The notes beneath the pieces are model-generated. The model ran no database searches. It saw nothing but the letters and a program-made list of their open reading frames with translations, and was not told where the DNA came from. From Janthinobacterium sp. (GTDB taxonomy: Bacteria > Pseudomonadota > Gammaproteobacteria > Burkholderiales > Chitinibacteraceae): 64,000 bases of DNA. The first letter of the stretch is position 1. The number at the start of each line of letters is the position of its first letter. This document shows positions 7,913 to 18,336 of this stretch, in pieces. The stretch lies in the NCBI GenBank assembly GCA_025360045.1, contig JANYCY010000003.1:1-64000 (forward strand), given 5' to 3'. The translations under genes and the position numbers were made by a program.

Positions 7913-9598
7913 TTAGCTGATGCCATAGCGCTGCTTTGTTTTACGAAAAAACTCCTGTAATTGCAAACCTCGGCCGTTTACCGGATCTAATTCATGGATG
8001 CGCAGCAGATAATCATTGCTGAGCTGCATCCATTCTTGGTGCCAGCCATGCTGATTGGTATACGCCAGTAGGGCATTGACGGTGTTAAGCAGCACTTGCA
8101 CATTGCTGGGCATATCGGTTGCGGCACGAATAAAGCGCTCAGCTGCACCTGCTAGATCGCCACTGCGGGCCAGTTTGACGGCTTCATTATTTAAGGCAAC
8201 GATGCTGGCGCTGTTTTCTTGGATGAGCTGCTCAGCTTGATCTTCATGGCCTTGTTGGCGATAGAGGGTAGTGATTTTTGCGGCCAAAGCTAAATCGTCA
8301 TGGCTATTTTTAAGTAGATTACGCACCACGATCTCAGCCAGAGCTCCTTGCTGCTGGTTAAAGCAGGCTTTGGCGAGTGCAAGGCCTACCGTGGCCGAAG
8401 GGGGCAGGGTGAGCTGGACAAGTTGTCCAAGCGCAGTCTTGAGCTGGCTTTGTGCCTTTTCGATTTCACCCGTGTGCATATAAATATCTGCATCGAGGGC
8501 GTCCGCTAAGACGTCTACTTGTGGGTCTTTAAAGTCTTTGCGAATTTCATCTACGGTCAGTCGTGCTGCCGCCACATTCCCTCGGCTAATTTGCACATCA
8601 GCTAGCTGGCCATAGTCCGCTGGGTTGCGCAAAAAAGAATGGCGAGCGATACGCACTGTTTCGAGCATGGCACTTTCTGCCGTGGCTAGATCGCCACTTT
8701 TTAAAGCCACATTGCCGAGCTGGCGCTGCCTTGTGACGACAAAAGGAGATTTGCTAATGGCGCGTTGTAGCGTGGCTTGTGCTGCTCCGTCGTCCCCCAT
8801 TGCCTGCTGGGCTTGGGCTAGCCAGTCGTAGGCTTCTAGGGCGTGTGCATGCTCGTTAATGATGGTTTTAAAGACCGTCATGGCTTCTGAATAGCTTTTT
8901 AATTGATATAAGGCTTTGCCAAGCGCCATTTTCGCCCAAGGTAATTCTTGCTCAACCAAGAGTTGCCGGCATTGATCACGCACCTGTGTCCAATTACCAA
9001 TGCGTAGTAATAGATGTATTTTGAGGCGTAAAAAATCAATCGAGTATTCCGCGCTGGTATTGGCGGCCTTGTTACACAGTTGAATGGCATTTAAAAAGTC
9101 GTGTGCCATGATGGCTTCATCAACTAATTTGAAGCGTATTTTTCTTTGCAAAGCGGCAAGGATGCGGCTGTGCAGCATTTCCCCTGTAAAGGGCTTGAGT
9201 AGGATGGCATCGGGAGATTGCTCGGCGGCCCCTAGTACTTTTTGCGCGCCTCGCTCTGCGGTGATCACGATAAAAATGCATGAGGCTTTAAGTAAATCAA
9301 GACGCCGTGCTTCATCAAACAAAAATAGCCCATCTTGACCTTTGCCTAAATCATATTCGCAGAGGATCAGCTCGTATTTGAGCTTCTTCATGCTGGCCAA
9401 GGCTTCCGTGCTATTGCTGGCGTGATCAATATGGCTGGTGCCGTATTGACCTAGAATCATCCCCACGGTGCGGCGAATTTCGGCAATAGGGTCAATCACT
9501 AAGACACGTAGGGTGGATACATCGGGAATGCCATTGGCCGCTTTACGCTTGGCGGTGGCAGAGGAGATGACCGAGAAGGCGCTTGGTTTTTCAGCCAT
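7913..9598 (-). CDS. Response regulator receiver protein with TPR repeats
   Basis: About 561 residues from the ATG at 9598. The first ~140 contain a receiver domain: LRVLVIDPIAEIRRTV, the phospho-acceptor region ELILCEYDLG, the switch threonine in VITAE and the lysine in LLKPF. The rest is helical with tandem TPR-like units (KALYQLKSYSEAMTVFKTII, AYDWLAQAQQAMGDDGAAQA) and no DNA-binding output domain. It probably works by protein-protein contact. A longer start at 9691 is possible but would run into a repeat element. The STAS gene downstream suggests partner-switching or c-di-GMP-type signalling; the cognate kinase is not in the window. Confidence 0.8.
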   Translation of the reverse strand: MAEKPSAFSVISSATAKRKAANGIPDVSTLRVLVIDPIAEIRRTVGMILGQYGTSHIDHASNSTEALASMKKLKYELILCEYDLGKGQDGLFLFDEARRLDLLKASCIFIVITAERGAQKVLGAAEQSPDAILLKPFTGEMLHSRILAALQRKIRFKLVDEAIMAHDFLNAIQLCNKAANTSAEYSIDFLRLKIHLLLRIGNWTQVRDQCRQLLVEQELPWAKMALGKALYQLKSYSEAMTVFKTIINEHAHALEAYDWLAQAQQAMGDDGAAQATLQRAISKSPFVVTRQRQLGNVALKSGDLATAESAMLETVRIARHSFLRNPADYGQLADVQISRGNVAAARLTVDEIRKDFKDPQVDVLADALDADIYMHTGEIEKAQSQLKTALGQLVQLTLPPSATVGLALAKACFNQQQGALAEIVVRNLLKNSHDDLALAAKITTLYRQQGHEDQAEQLIQENSASIVALNNEAVKLARSGDLAGAAERFIRAATDMPSNVQVLLNTVNALLAYTNQHGWHQEWMQLSNDYLLRIHELDPVNGRGLQLQEFFRKTKQRYGIS

Positions 9599-9654
9599 AG
9601 TTTTAAGACTTAATTGTCCATTGAAAAACGTATTGCGTGGGAGGAACAGCAGCC

Positions 9655-9797
9655 ATCCTATCAATTTAGCTATATGCCATGTCGTTGCCACGCAATGACA
9701 AGCATTGAATCATCGTAGGGCGGGTGAAACCCGCGTATTTTATTGCTCGCGGGGTGCACCCGCCCTACGAAAAATATTTCGCTTCTGTTGATAGGAT
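9655..9797. repeat. MITE-like palindromic repeat (family R2, CGTAGGGCGGGTG)
   Basis: The 143-bp unit is bounded by ATCCTATCAA (9655-9664) and TTGATAGGAT (9788-9797). Inside is a perfect 13-bp inverted repeat, CGTAGGGCGGGTG (9714-9726) and CACCCGCCCTACG (9757-9769). The left flank (TTTAGC, then GACAAGCATTGAATCATCG) recurs at 47820-47880, which shows that this is a defined element. This copy appears uninterrupted. Confidence 0.7.
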
Positions 9798-9872
9798 AGT
9801 GAACAGCACTAGATAAGCATTTTGCCCATATCACGCGCTGAGCGGGAATTTACTTAGCGTTTGCCCTGATCT

Positions 9873-11999
9873 TTAAAGAACTTTCAATTTGGCATAAGCC
9901 ACGGCCAGCCATTTTGATCCTGCGGTCGCAAAATTCACCTGCACATTACCGCTCGCTCCGCCTTCATGATCGGTCACCACACCCTGACCAAATTTGGGGT
10001 GCTCTACATTCATGCCAATGGCTAAACCATGTTCTGGTGTAGGGGCTTTGATCTTGCTGGCGAGGGTGGCTGGGCCTGAATAGCCCTGTGGAGCATAGCC
10101 ACGGTTTAAAAACTTCAAGAGTTGTTGAGGGATTTCTTGCATAAAGCGGCTCGCCACGGCGTAGCGCGTTTGCCCATGCAGCATGCGGCTTTGTGCAAGC
10201 GTGATGTAAAGGCGGCGGCGAGCACGTGTAATTGCCACATACATCAGGCGGCGTTCTTCTTCCACCGCGCTGGCGTCGTTCATACTATTGTCGTGAGGAA
10301 ACAAGCCTTCTTCTAGGCCGCATAAAAACACCGCATGAAACTCTAGCCCTTTAGATGCGTGTACGGTCATCAGCTGTAGCGCGTCATCATGCGCACCGGC
10401 TTGGTGATCCCCCGCTTCTAAGCTGGCATGGGATAAGAAGGCGATGAGGTTGTTTTCATCTTCTTGCACAAAATTGGTGGCGGCATTAATTAGCTCGCCC
10501 AAGTTGGCAAGGCGTTCTTCGCCTTCTTTATCTGCTTGGTAATGCGCACGTAAGCCAGATAAATCGAGCATCATGTCCACCAGCTCGGGCATGGCTAGGC
10601 CAGTGGCTTGGGAGCGCATGTTTTCGATGATTTCGGCAAATTTCTTAACGGCAGCCGCACCGCGTCCCGCGCCGCCTGAGCAGGCGGCTTGCCATAGTGG
10701 CGTGCCTGCGTTGCGAGCGGTTTCTTGGATGCTTTCGATGGTGCGTGCACCGATGCCGCGAGTCGGGAAATTAATAACACGCAGCAGGGCGTTATCGTCG
10801 CCAGGATTAGCAATTAAGCGCAAATAAGCTAAAGAATGTTTAATTTCTTGACGTTCAAAAAAGCGTAAACCACCATAAACGCGATAAGGCACGCCAGCGG
10901 TAAATAAGGCATGTTCAATTACTCGTGATTGGGCATTGGCACGATAAAGAATGGCAATGTCATTGGCGCGATTGCCTTCTCTGATTAGGGTTTGCGCTTC
11001 TTCTACAATAAAAGCGGCTTCTTCAAAATCGGTAGCGGCTTCAAATACGCGAATTGGCTCGCCAGCAGGCTCGCTGGTCCATAATTCTTTGCCTAAGCGG
11101 TTACGATTATTAGCAATAACGGCATTTGCAGCATCTAAAATATTGCCTTGCGAGCGGTAATTTTGCTCTAAACGAATCACATGTTTCACGGCGAAATCAG
11201 TTTGGAAATCGTGCATATTGCCGACATTTGCGCCACGGAATGCGTAAATGGATTGATCATCATCACCCACGGCAAATAGCGCATTATTGCTGCCGGCTAA
11301 AAGTTTTAACCAAGCATATTGCAGCTTATTAGTATCTTGAAATTCATCGACTAATATGTGGCGGAAACGGCTTTGATAGTGTTCGCGTAAAGATTCATTT
11401 TTAGAAAGCAATTCGTAACAGCGTAGTAATAATTCAGAGAAATCAGCTACACCTTCCCGTTGGCATTGTTTCTCATATTCCTCATAAATTAATCGCAGCA
11501 TGCGCGAATAATCATCCCAAGCGTCTACATCAGCTGCGCGTCGGCCATTTTCTTTATGGCCATTAATAAATTGTTGGACTACTTTTGCCGGATATTTTTC
11601 ATCATCAATATTTAATGCTTTCAATATTCGCTTTATTGCGGAAAGCTGCTCGGCAGAATCTAGAATTGCAAAAGTTTCGGGTAAGCCGGCATCGCGCCAA
11701 TGCAAACGCAGCATTCGATTGCATAAGCCGTGAAATGTACCGACCCATAAGCCCCGTGGATTAAGCGGCATCATGGAGGTAATTCGAACCAGCATTTCTT
11801 TGGCGGCTTTATTGGTAAAGGTTACCGACAATAAACCGGCTGGGCTGCATTGCCCCGTGGATAAAAGCCAAGCAATACGGGTGGTGAGCACACTGGTCTT
11901 GCCGCTGCCTGCACCGGCCAAGATGAGCGCGTGTTCCGGCGGTAATTCAACGGCTGCAGCTTGTTCTGGATTGAGATTGGCGGTGAGGGGATGCGACAT
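9873..11999 (-). CDS. uvrD: DNA helicase II, UvrD/PcrA type
   Basis: 708 residues, full length for the family. Motifs in order: Q-motif (LNPEQAAAV), Walker A AGAGSGKT at residues 28-35, LSVTFTNKAAKEM, DEFQDTN near residue 216, VGDDDQSIYAFRGA, the LEQNYRS motif, and VHASKGLEF with AITRARRRLY near the C-terminus. The last ~60 residues form the UvrD C-terminal domain (MNVEHPKFGQGVV). A 3'-5' helicase of mismatch and nucleotide-excision repair. No strong ribosome site precedes the ATG. It lies downstream of hns-like and efflux genes on the same strand but behind a terminator. Confidence 0.93.
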   Translation of the reverse strand: MSHPLTANLNPEQAAAVELPPEHALILAGAGSGKTSVLTTRIAWLLSTGQCSPAGLLSVTFTNKAAKEMLVRITSMMPLNPRGLWVGTFHGLCNRMLRLHWRDAGLPETFAILDSAEQLSAIKRILKALNIDDEKYPAKVVQQFINGHKENGRRAADVDAWDDYSRMLRLIYEEYEKQCQREGVADFSELLLRCYELLSKNESLREHYQSRFRHILVDEFQDTNKLQYAWLKLLAGSNNALFAVGDDDQSIYAFRGANVGNMHDFQTDFAVKHVIRLEQNYRSQGNILDAANAVIANNRNRLGKELWTSEPAGEPIRVFEAATDFEEAAFIVEEAQTLIREGNRANDIAILYRANAQSRVIEHALFTAGVPYRVYGGLRFFERQEIKHSLAYLRLIANPGDDNALLRVINFPTRGIGARTIESIQETARNAGTPLWQAACSGGAGRGAAAVKKFAEIIENMRSQATGLAMPELVDMMLDLSGLRAHYQADKEGEERLANLGELINAATNFVQEDENNLIAFLSHASLEAGDHQAGAHDDALQLMTVHASKGLEFHAVFLCGLEEGLFPHDNSMNDASAVEEERRLMYVAITRARRRLYITLAQSRMLHGQTRYAVASRFMQEIPQQLLKFLNRGYAPQGYSGPATLASKIKAPTPEHGLAIGMNVEHPKFGQGVVTDHEGGASGNVQVNFATAGSKWLAVAYAKLKVL

Positions 12000-12046
12000 G
12001 GCAAGGGTTCACAGGTAAAGAAGGGAGATTGTACAGCTGAATACAA

Positions 12047-12070
12047 ACAAGGCAGCCTAAGCTGCCTTGT
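12047..12070 (-). terminator. Rho-independent terminator after the H-NS-like gene
   Basis: A perfect 10-bp stem, ACAAGGCAGC and GCTGCCTTGT, with a 4-base loop and T-rich DNA on the minus strand downstream. It separates the H-NS-family gene from uvrD. Confidence 0.7.
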
Positions 12071-12252
12071 TTGGTCTTACATGCAAAGCATCAATATTTT
12101 ATAAAATTGCACGGATATTTGCGGTTTCTTTTTCTTTTTAAAAGCGCTTTGACAACAGAAATTAGTCTATAGGCTAATTTACTATTTTCACAAGAGCTCT
12201 TATAGATCAAGGCACTACGAGTCTATTCGTCATTTCATAAAAGAAATATTGA

Positions 12253-12582
12253 TTAGGCGATGCGCAATTCTTCTAATGAGCGACCTGTTGCCAGGAATTC
12301 AATTGCCCATTGTGGCTTACGGCCACGGCCGGTCCAAGTTTGGTCTGCATCAGCAGGATTGCGGAATTGTGCTTTAGCAGTAGAAGCTGCTTTTTTAGCC
12401 GCTTTCTTGTCGCTGCTAGTGCCCAAAACATCAGACAATGAGAAGCCTTTAGCAGCAACTAGATTTTGCAGTTCAGCAATCAGGTTTTGCTTTTCTGATT
12501 CTTTACGACGAACAATTTCAACTTCTAAATTCTTGCGCAGTTCAATCAGGTCGCTATAGCTTAGTGGGGAAAGATCAATCAT
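12253..12582 (-). CDS. H-NS family nucleoid-associated protein
   Basis: 109 residues. The N-terminal half is a coiled-coil oligomerisation region (LIELRKNLEVEIVRRKESEK). The C-terminal DNA-binding motif TWTGRGRKPQWAIEFLATG carries the GRGRKP loop that inserts in AT-rich minor groove. The ATG at 12582 has AAGGAG seven bases upstream. H-NS family proteins silence AT-rich and acquired genes. Downstream is a 180-bp AT-rich gap and a terminator, so the gene is probably monocistronic. Confidence 0.9.
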   Translation of the reverse strand: MIDLSPLSYSDLIELRKNLEVEIVRRKESEKQNLIAELQNLVAAKGFSLSDVLGTSSDKKAAKKAASTAKAQFRNPADADQTWTGRGRKPQWAIEFLATGRSLEELRIA

Positions 12583-12662
12583 GGTAATTCTCCTTGGGTC
12601 TTTGAATTGGGGTACTCCACCGAACGGATTATGGATATCTATTCTCCACAATTCAAGCTTTC

Positions 12663-13988
12663 TTAATTACCTAGCCAAAGATTTACTGAATTTAGATCTT
12701 TTTCAGACAATTCTCCGCTGGTTGCCGCTAATTGTAGGCGCGCATACAAATAGGTGTAACGCGCTACGGTCAGGTCATAACGAGTGGAGAAATAAGTTTG
12801 TTCGGCATTAAGTACATCAATAGTGGTACGCACTCCGACTTCTCTACCTAATTTAGTTGATGCTAATGATGATTCACTCGATTTAAGTGCTTGCTGTAAA
12901 GCCACAATTTGCGCAGCACCAGAACTCACCCCTAAAAAAGCTTGTTTGGTGAATTGCGTGGTATCTCGGCGACTGGCTTCTACTGTTTGGCGTTGTTGTT
13001 CTTTTTTTGCGATGGCTTCACGTAATTTGGAAGAACGATCACCGCCTGTATACAAAGGAATTGATAATTGCAAACCAATTTGCCCAGAGCCTGCGCGATC
13101 TAATCCACCAGATGAAGATATGCCAGCTGATTTCCAAGTGTCGCCATAGCCTGCAACTAAATCTAATGTTGGGGAACTTTCTAAACGGTATTTATCAATT
13201 TCACGGCTGGCAATATCTAAGCCTAATTGTTGACCTGCAATCACGAGGTTGCCCGTTTCACTGCGCTGTAGCCAAGTGGCCATATCATTGGGCTGCGGCG
13301 GGGTAGGTTGTTGGCGATTGCTAATTGGGCTGAGCTGGGTGGGATTGAGTTGGGTGAGTAGCTCATAAGCATTGCGTTTAATGGCCATATCATTATGCGC
13401 AGCAATTTCTGCCGAGTTAATGGCATCAAAGCGAGCCTGCGCCTCATCGGTGTCGGTAATCGTAGAAACGCCCACTTCAAAAGATTTTTTCGCTTGAGCC
13501 AGTTGTTGGGCAACCGCTTCTTTTTGCGCCGTGGTTTGTTTTACTTTTTCTTCGCTACCTAAAACTTCAAAATAAGCTTTAGCCACTCGTAAAATTAAAT
13601 CTTGTTCGGCTACTCGAAAAATAACTTCGGCTTGTTCGGTTTGTTTCTTTAACTGATCTGCACCCGCAAACGCTTCGGCACGGTAAATGGGTTGAGCGAG
13701 CTTTAACTCATAGCCATAGCTATTACCATTTTTATCGTAGTTAAAGTTGTTGCTATTTTGGCCTGCACTATTATCGCTGGTGACTCGATTGGCATTGCCT
13801 GATAGGGAAATATGCGGCAGTAATAAGGCCTTGCCTTGTTCGGCTTTTTCTCGGCCCGCATCGAGACCCGCTCTTGCAGCAGAAAAATTAGCATCATATT
13901 TTTGAGCGGCACGCCATGATTCAAGCAAATCCGCAGCAAACAGGGGTTGGGTCAAGAGGGAAATGCTGAGTGCAATTAGAGTTTTCAT
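12663..13988 (-). CDS. TolC-family outer-membrane efflux protein
   Basis: 441 residues with a signal peptide (MKTLIALSISLLTQPLFAA). Two outer-membrane-efflux repeats follow the TolC pattern of long periplasmic helices, for example FEVGVSTITDTDEAQARFDA and its counterpart REVGVRTTIDVLNAEQTYFS. It forms the outer-membrane channel for tripartite pumps and type I secretion. The gene lies 171 bp downstream of the RND permease on the same strand. It may serve the RND pump encoded there, though the gap allows separate transcription. Confidence 0.9.
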   Translation of the reverse strand: MKTLIALSISLLTQPLFAADLLESWRAAQKYDANFSAARAGLDAGREKAEQGKALLLPHISLSGNANRVTSDNSAGQNSNNFNYDKNGNSYGYELKLAQPIYRAEAFAGADQLKKQTEQAEVIFRVAEQDLILRVAKAYFEVLGSEEKVKQTTAQKEAVAQQLAQAKKSFEVGVSTITDTDEAQARFDAINSAEIAAHNDMAIKRNAYELLTQLNPTQLSPISNRQQPTPPQPNDMATWLQRSETGNLVIAGQQLGLDIASREIDKYRLESSPTLDLVAGYGDTWKSAGISSSGGLDRAGSGQIGLQLSIPLYTGGDRSSKLREAIAKKEQQRQTVEASRRDTTQFTKQAFLGVSSGAAQIVALQQALKSSESSLASTKLGREVGVRTTIDVLNAEQTYFSTRYDLTVARYTYLYARLQLAATSGELSEKDLNSVNLWLGN

Positions 13989-14159
13989 TCGTATCTCGGA
14001 TCTCTTAAATAATTAAATTGTTGTTTAGGTAAGAAAACCTGTTCTGAGTTAATTATTCCCCAGTGTGTGGTTTCTTGTTTTGCCTTTGTGAGGGGGATTT
14101 GTTATCGCTAAACTAATATCCCCCATCCTTTTTTTAAAATTGTCGTAATTTCGTATAAT

Positions 14160-17100
14160 TTATGTACTCTTTTCACTCTTCGGCGGGCTGAGCCTGAACC
14201 AAGCGGCATAGAGGGCCGGTAAAAATAAGAGCGTTAAAACGGTGGCGACAAATAGGCCGCCCATGATGGCAATCGCCATCGGTCCCCAGAAGGTGTCACG
14301 CGTTAGCGGGATCATCGCCAGAATGGCGGCGGCAGCGGTCAGCATAATCGGCCGAAAGCGCCGCACTGCCGATTCAATTACGGCGGTCCATGCATCATCC
14401 CCAGCCCTGCGGTCTTGTTCGATCTGATCCATCAGGATGACTGAATTGCGCATAATCATGCCTGAAAGCGCAATGACACCCAACATGGCCACAAAGCCAA
14501 ATGGCACTTGAAACAGCAGCAAGGACATCGCCACGCCGATTAAGCCTAGCGGTGCAGTCAAGAGCACCATGATCATCCTTTGGATGCTTTGCAGCTGCAG
14601 CATTAATAAGGTCATCACCACTAACAGCATCAGCGGCATGACTTTATTAATCGATTCTTGCCCTTTGGCGGCCGATTCTACCGCGCCCCCTGTTGCAATG
14701 TGATAACCCTGAGGCAGTGACGCTGCAATTTTAAGGATGGCAGGCTGCAGCGCATTGCTCACGTCGGGCGCTTGCTTGCCTTGGACCACATCGGCACGCA
14801 CCGTGAGCGTGGCGACCCTATTACGTCGCCAGATCAAGCTTTCTTCGCTCTCTAGCTGCAAGGTGGCCAGCTGGGATAAAGGAACAAACTGACCCGATGG
14901 CAGTGGCACACGCAAATCTTTCAGAAAATCGAGGCGAGTTCGCTCGTTGGCTGTGAGGCGTGTGATTACATCGATACTCTGATCGGCTTCACGATATTGC
15001 GTTGCCGTAATGCCTGAGACAGCCATTTGCAAATAATTGGCTAGCTCTTGCGAAGACAAGCCCAACTGGCGTAAGCGATCTTGCTTGGTGAGCAGGCGAA
15101 TCACTTTTACTTTTTCGCCCCAATCGGTATGCACTTCGCGTGCATCTGGATTTTGGCGCATCACCTCGGCCACTTGGGTGGCAATGCGTTTTAGCTCTTC
15201 CGGATCAACGCCGCTAATCCGAAATTGCACCGGATAGCCAACGGGCGGGCCGTTCTCTAGCCGAGTGACACGGCCACGCACCAGTGGGAAGTCATTGGCA
15301 AATTGCTGGGTGAGGCGCTTATAGACGTTTTCACGCACCTTTTCGTTCTTGGTCATCACGGTAAGTTGACCGAAGTTTAAGTTGGGCATTTGCTCGTCAA
15401 GCGGTAAGTAATAGCGAGGCGAGCCCACGCCGATATAGCTGGTGACATGCGCGACATCGGGGTCTTTGATCGCGATCGCTTCCATGCGTTTGACTTCACG
15501 CTCGGTGGCTTCATACGAGGCGGTATAGGGCAGCCACATATCGACCATGAGTTCGGGTCTAGCTGAGGCAGGGAAGAATTGTTGAGGGATGACGAGGGCA
15601 AAGGCCGCTACCGCCAGCAGAAACGCGCCTAGGGTCGCAGCAATCACGGTTTTACGCCAAGTCACGCACCAAGTAACCAGCTTACGGAAACGCGCGTAAA
15701 AGCCGCCTTGGTAAATATCGTGCTCCTCGTGACGCGGTGTTTCTGGCAGCAGGTGATAGCCCATATAGGGCGTAAACACCACGGCCACAATCCACGACAG
15801 CACCAGTGCAATACCGATCACGGCAAAGATCGAGAAGGTGTATTCACCCGCATCCGATTTGGCGAGCCCCACGGGCAAGAAGCCTGCGGCGGTAATCAGC
15901 GTGCCGGTGAGCATGGGAAAAGCGGTGGAGGTATAGGCAAAGGTGGCGGCATCAAAGCGGCTCCAACCCTGCTCTAATTTGAGCGCCATCATTTCTACCG
16001 CAATAATCGCGTCGTCCACCAATAACCCTAGTGCAATCACCAGTGCGCCTAGCGAAATACGCTGCAACTCTAGGCCAAACATACTCATGCCTAGGAAGGT
16101 CATCAACAGCACCAGTGGGATGGACAAAGCCACCACAATCCCGGTACGCCAGCCCAAGCTTAAAAAGCTCACCGCCAGCACAATCACCACGGCCTCTAGC
16201 AAGGACTTCATAAAGATATTAATGGCGTTTTTGACCACGGCAGGTTGGTCAGAAATCGTGTGGATTTCGACGCCTAGCGGTAAGTTTTTCTTAATTTGGG
16301 CTAAAGAAGCGTCAACTTGCTGGCCCATTTGGATCACGTCACCGCCTTTACGCATCGAGATACCCAGCCCAACTGCATCTTGGCCTTGATAGCGCATTTT
16401 GGTTTGTGGCGGATCGATGGTGGCGCGAAATATTTGGGCTACATCGCCAAGTAAGAAGGTTTTGCCGGCTACGGTAAGAGGTAATTGGCGCAGGTGCTCT
16501 AGCGCATTAAAGCCACCGGTGACGCGCAAATAAATATGCTCATCCTTGCCCTCAACCACACCCGCAGGGGTAATGGTATTGGTGGCGGCAATGATTTTAT
16601 TAATTTGAAAGGCTGAAATACCGAGGCTGGCTAGCTTGGCGTTGGAGTATTCCACATAGATTTTTTCATCTTGCTGGCCAATCAAGATCACTTTGTTGAT
16701 ATCAGGAATGCGCAGTAATTCGGTGCGGACCAGCTCAATCTGTTTTTTGAGATCAGGATAGCTAAAGCCATCGCTGGTAAAGGCATAGAGATTGCCGTAA
16801 GTATCGCCAAACTCATCATTAAAAAATGGCCCAGAGATACCGGGTGGCAGCTTGCCTTTGGCATCATTAATGCGCTTTCTAACCTGATACCACGCATCCG
16901 AGATGTTTTTCTTCTGATCTTCACGCAGCATCACGGTAATGAGCGACTCACCACTTCTGGAGTAGCTCTTGGTGTAATCGATATAGGCAATCCCTTGTAA
17001 GGCTTCTTCCAGCTTATCGGTCACCTGTTGCTCCATTTCGGGGGCGCTAGCACCGGGCCAAAAGCTACGCACGACCATGGCACCAAAGGTGAATTCTGGG

Positions 17101-17249
17101 TCTTCCTTCATGCCGAGCTTGGTATAAGAAAGCAGCCCAGCCAGTGAGAGCACCACCATTAAGTAGAGGACGAGGGATTGATGGGTGAGCGCCCAAGCCG
17201 ATAAGTTAAAGCCTTGCTTGGCTTGTTCTGGTTTGCTTTGCGGCAACAT
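14160..17249 (-). CDS. RND-type multidrug efflux permease (inner membrane)
   Basis: 1029 residues, typical of AcrB-like hydrophobe/amphiphile exporters. It has an N-terminal transmembrane helix, two large periplasmic loops and TM4 with VIALGLLVDDAIIAVEMM, whose DD pair carries the proton-relay aspartates. The motif GMKEDPEF near residue 50 and the overall pattern resemble the TriC/VmeI-like subgroup more than AcrB. It starts 4 bp after the adaptor gene stop, so the two are co-translated. Proton-driven substrate extrusion with the adaptor and a TolC-type channel. Confidence 0.9.
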   Translation of the reverse strand: MLPQSKPEQAKQGFNLSAWALTHQSLVLYLMVVLSLAGLLSYTKLGMKEDPEFTFGAMVVRSFWPGASAPEMEQQVTDKLEEALQGIAYIDYTKSYSRSGESLITVMLREDQKKNISDAWYQVRKRINDAKGKLPPGISGPFFNDEFGDTYGNLYAFTSDGFSYPDLKKQIELVRTELLRIPDINKVILIGQQDEKIYVEYSNAKLASLGISAFQINKIIAATNTITPAGVVEGKDEHIYLRVTGGFNALEHLRQLPLTVAGKTFLLGDVAQIFRATIDPPQTKMRYQGQDAVGLGISMRKGGDVIQMGQQVDASLAQIKKNLPLGVEIHTISDQPAVVKNAINIFMKSLLEAVVIVLAVSFLSLGWRTGIVVALSIPLVLLMTFLGMSMFGLELQRISLGALVIALGLLVDDAIIAVEMMALKLEQGWSRFDAATFAYTSTAFPMLTGTLITAAGFLPVGLAKSDAGEYTFSIFAVIGIALVLSWIVAVVFTPYMGYHLLPETPRHEEHDIYQGGFYARFRKLVTWCVTWRKTVIAATLGAFLLAVAAFALVIPQQFFPASARPELMVDMWLPYTASYEATEREVKRMEAIAIKDPDVAHVTSYIGVGSPRYYLPLDEQMPNLNFGQLTVMTKNEKVRENVYKRLTQQFANDFPLVRGRVTRLENGPPVGYPVQFRISGVDPEELKRIATQVAEVMRQNPDAREVHTDWGEKVKVIRLLTKQDRLRQLGLSSQELANYLQMAVSGITATQYREADQSIDVITRLTANERTRLDFLKDLRVPLPSGQFVPLSQLATLQLESEESLIWRRNRVATLTVRADVVQGKQAPDVSNALQPAILKIAASLPQGYHIATGGAVESAAKGQESINKVMPLMLLVVMTLLMLQLQSIQRMIMVLLTAPLGLIGVAMSLLLFQVPFGFVAMLGVIALSGMIMRNSVILMDQIEQDRRAGDDAWTAVIESAVRRFRPIMLTAAAAILAMIPLTRDTFWGPMAIAIMGGLFVATVLTLLFLPALYAAWFRLSPPKSEKST

Positions 17250-17253
17250 GGCG

Positions 17254-18336
17254 CTATTCCCCTTGAGCAGGCAGTAACTTCACTGCTTGCCCTTCGCGTA
17301 AAAGATGGACACCCGCTGTCACCACAATATCGCCTGCTTTAAGTCCACTGACCTGTACCTGCTCACCATGCTGATTTTGCATATCAATTTGAGCTTGAAT
17401 CGGAGCACTCTTAACGCGCTTGTTGCTATCGACCAACCAGACGCGCTGTCCGTTGCCGTTGCCATAAATGGCAGTGAGCGGCAACGTGGTTGTGGTGCTA
17501 CTGCTGGTATTGCTCACGCGAACGGTGGCGCTCATCCCTAGTTTGATTTGGTCGCTTGGCTTTTCGAGGGTGACCTTGGCGCGGTAAGTGCGGCTGACCG
17601 GATCGGCTGCTGGGGAAACTTCTCGCACCTTGCCGCTGAATGTTTTGCCAGGTAGTGCCCAAAGGCTGATTTCAGTATTTTGGCCGGGTTTTAAATCGCC
17701 ACTGCGCGCCTCTGGCAAATCAACAAAAACTTCAATTTCACCTGCTTTAGCCAGCTGCACCACGGGCTGGCCTGCGGCTAATACTTGGCCGGGCTCGGCC
17801 AGTGTGGCGGTAATGACGCCATCGCTGGTGGCAAATAGGGTGGTATAGCCTGCTTGATTTTGCGCCACCTGCTGCTGGGCATGGGCTTGTGTGACTTGCT
17901 TTTGCGCGGAAATCACGGCGCTTTGCTTGCGATCAACCTCGGCTTGGCTTACAAACTTCTTAGCCAGTAATTCTTGTGAGCGAGAGAGATCAAGCTTGAG
18001 CTGATCCAGCTGGCTTTGTGCCGACTCTGTTTGCGCTTTGGCAGCCGCTGCGTTGAGCGTCATATCCTGCGCGTCGATGCGGGCCAGTGGCGTGCCGGTT
18101 TTAACGTCTGCACCGAGATCGACTAAGCGACTAATCAACTTGCCTGGAATACGAAAGCCTAAGGCGCTTTCTTGTCGGGCATGCAGCTCGCCAGAGAATT
18201 CGGCGTGCTGGCTGGCTGTACCGGATGCAAGGGTAACGGTGCGAACGGGTCGGGCTTCATCCACCGGTTTGGCTTCTTCTTTGCAGCCAGCAAGGAGTGC
18301 TGCTGATATCAGCAGTAAAGGGAATATATTGTTCAT
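17254..18336 (-). CDS. RND periplasmic adaptor lipoprotein (membrane fusion protein)
   Basis: 360 residues. The N-terminus is a lipoprotein signal with lipobox LLAGC, so the mature protein is anchored by its cysteine. The barrel-sandwich segment GFRIPGKLISRLVDLGADVK and the helical hairpin rich in Gln and Ala are standard for this family. Its ATG overlaps the TetR stop by one base (TGATG), which indicates coupled expression. It bridges the RND permease and the outer-membrane channel. Confidence 0.9.
   Translation of the reverse strand: MNNIFPLLLISAALLAGCKEEAKPVDEARPVRTVTLASGTASQHAEFSGELHARQESALGFRIPGKLISRLVDLGADVKTGTPLARIDAQDMTLNAAAAKAQTESAQSQLDQLKLDLSRSQELLAKKFVSQAEVDRKQSAVISAQKQVTQAHAQQQVAQNQAGYTTLFATSDGVITATLAEPGQVLAAGQPVVQLAKAGEIEVFVDLPEARSGDLKPGQNTEISLWALPGKTFSGKVREVSPAADPVSRTYRAKVTLEKPSDQIKLGMSATVRVSNTSSSTTTTLPLTAIYGNGNGQRVWLVDSNKRVKSAPIQAQIDMQNQHGEQVQVSGLKAGDIVVTAGVHLLREGQAVKLLPAQGE

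Noticed and set aside
15943-16389. Plus-strand frame of 148 codons
   Set aside because: Antisense to the RND permease core; no recognisable domain.
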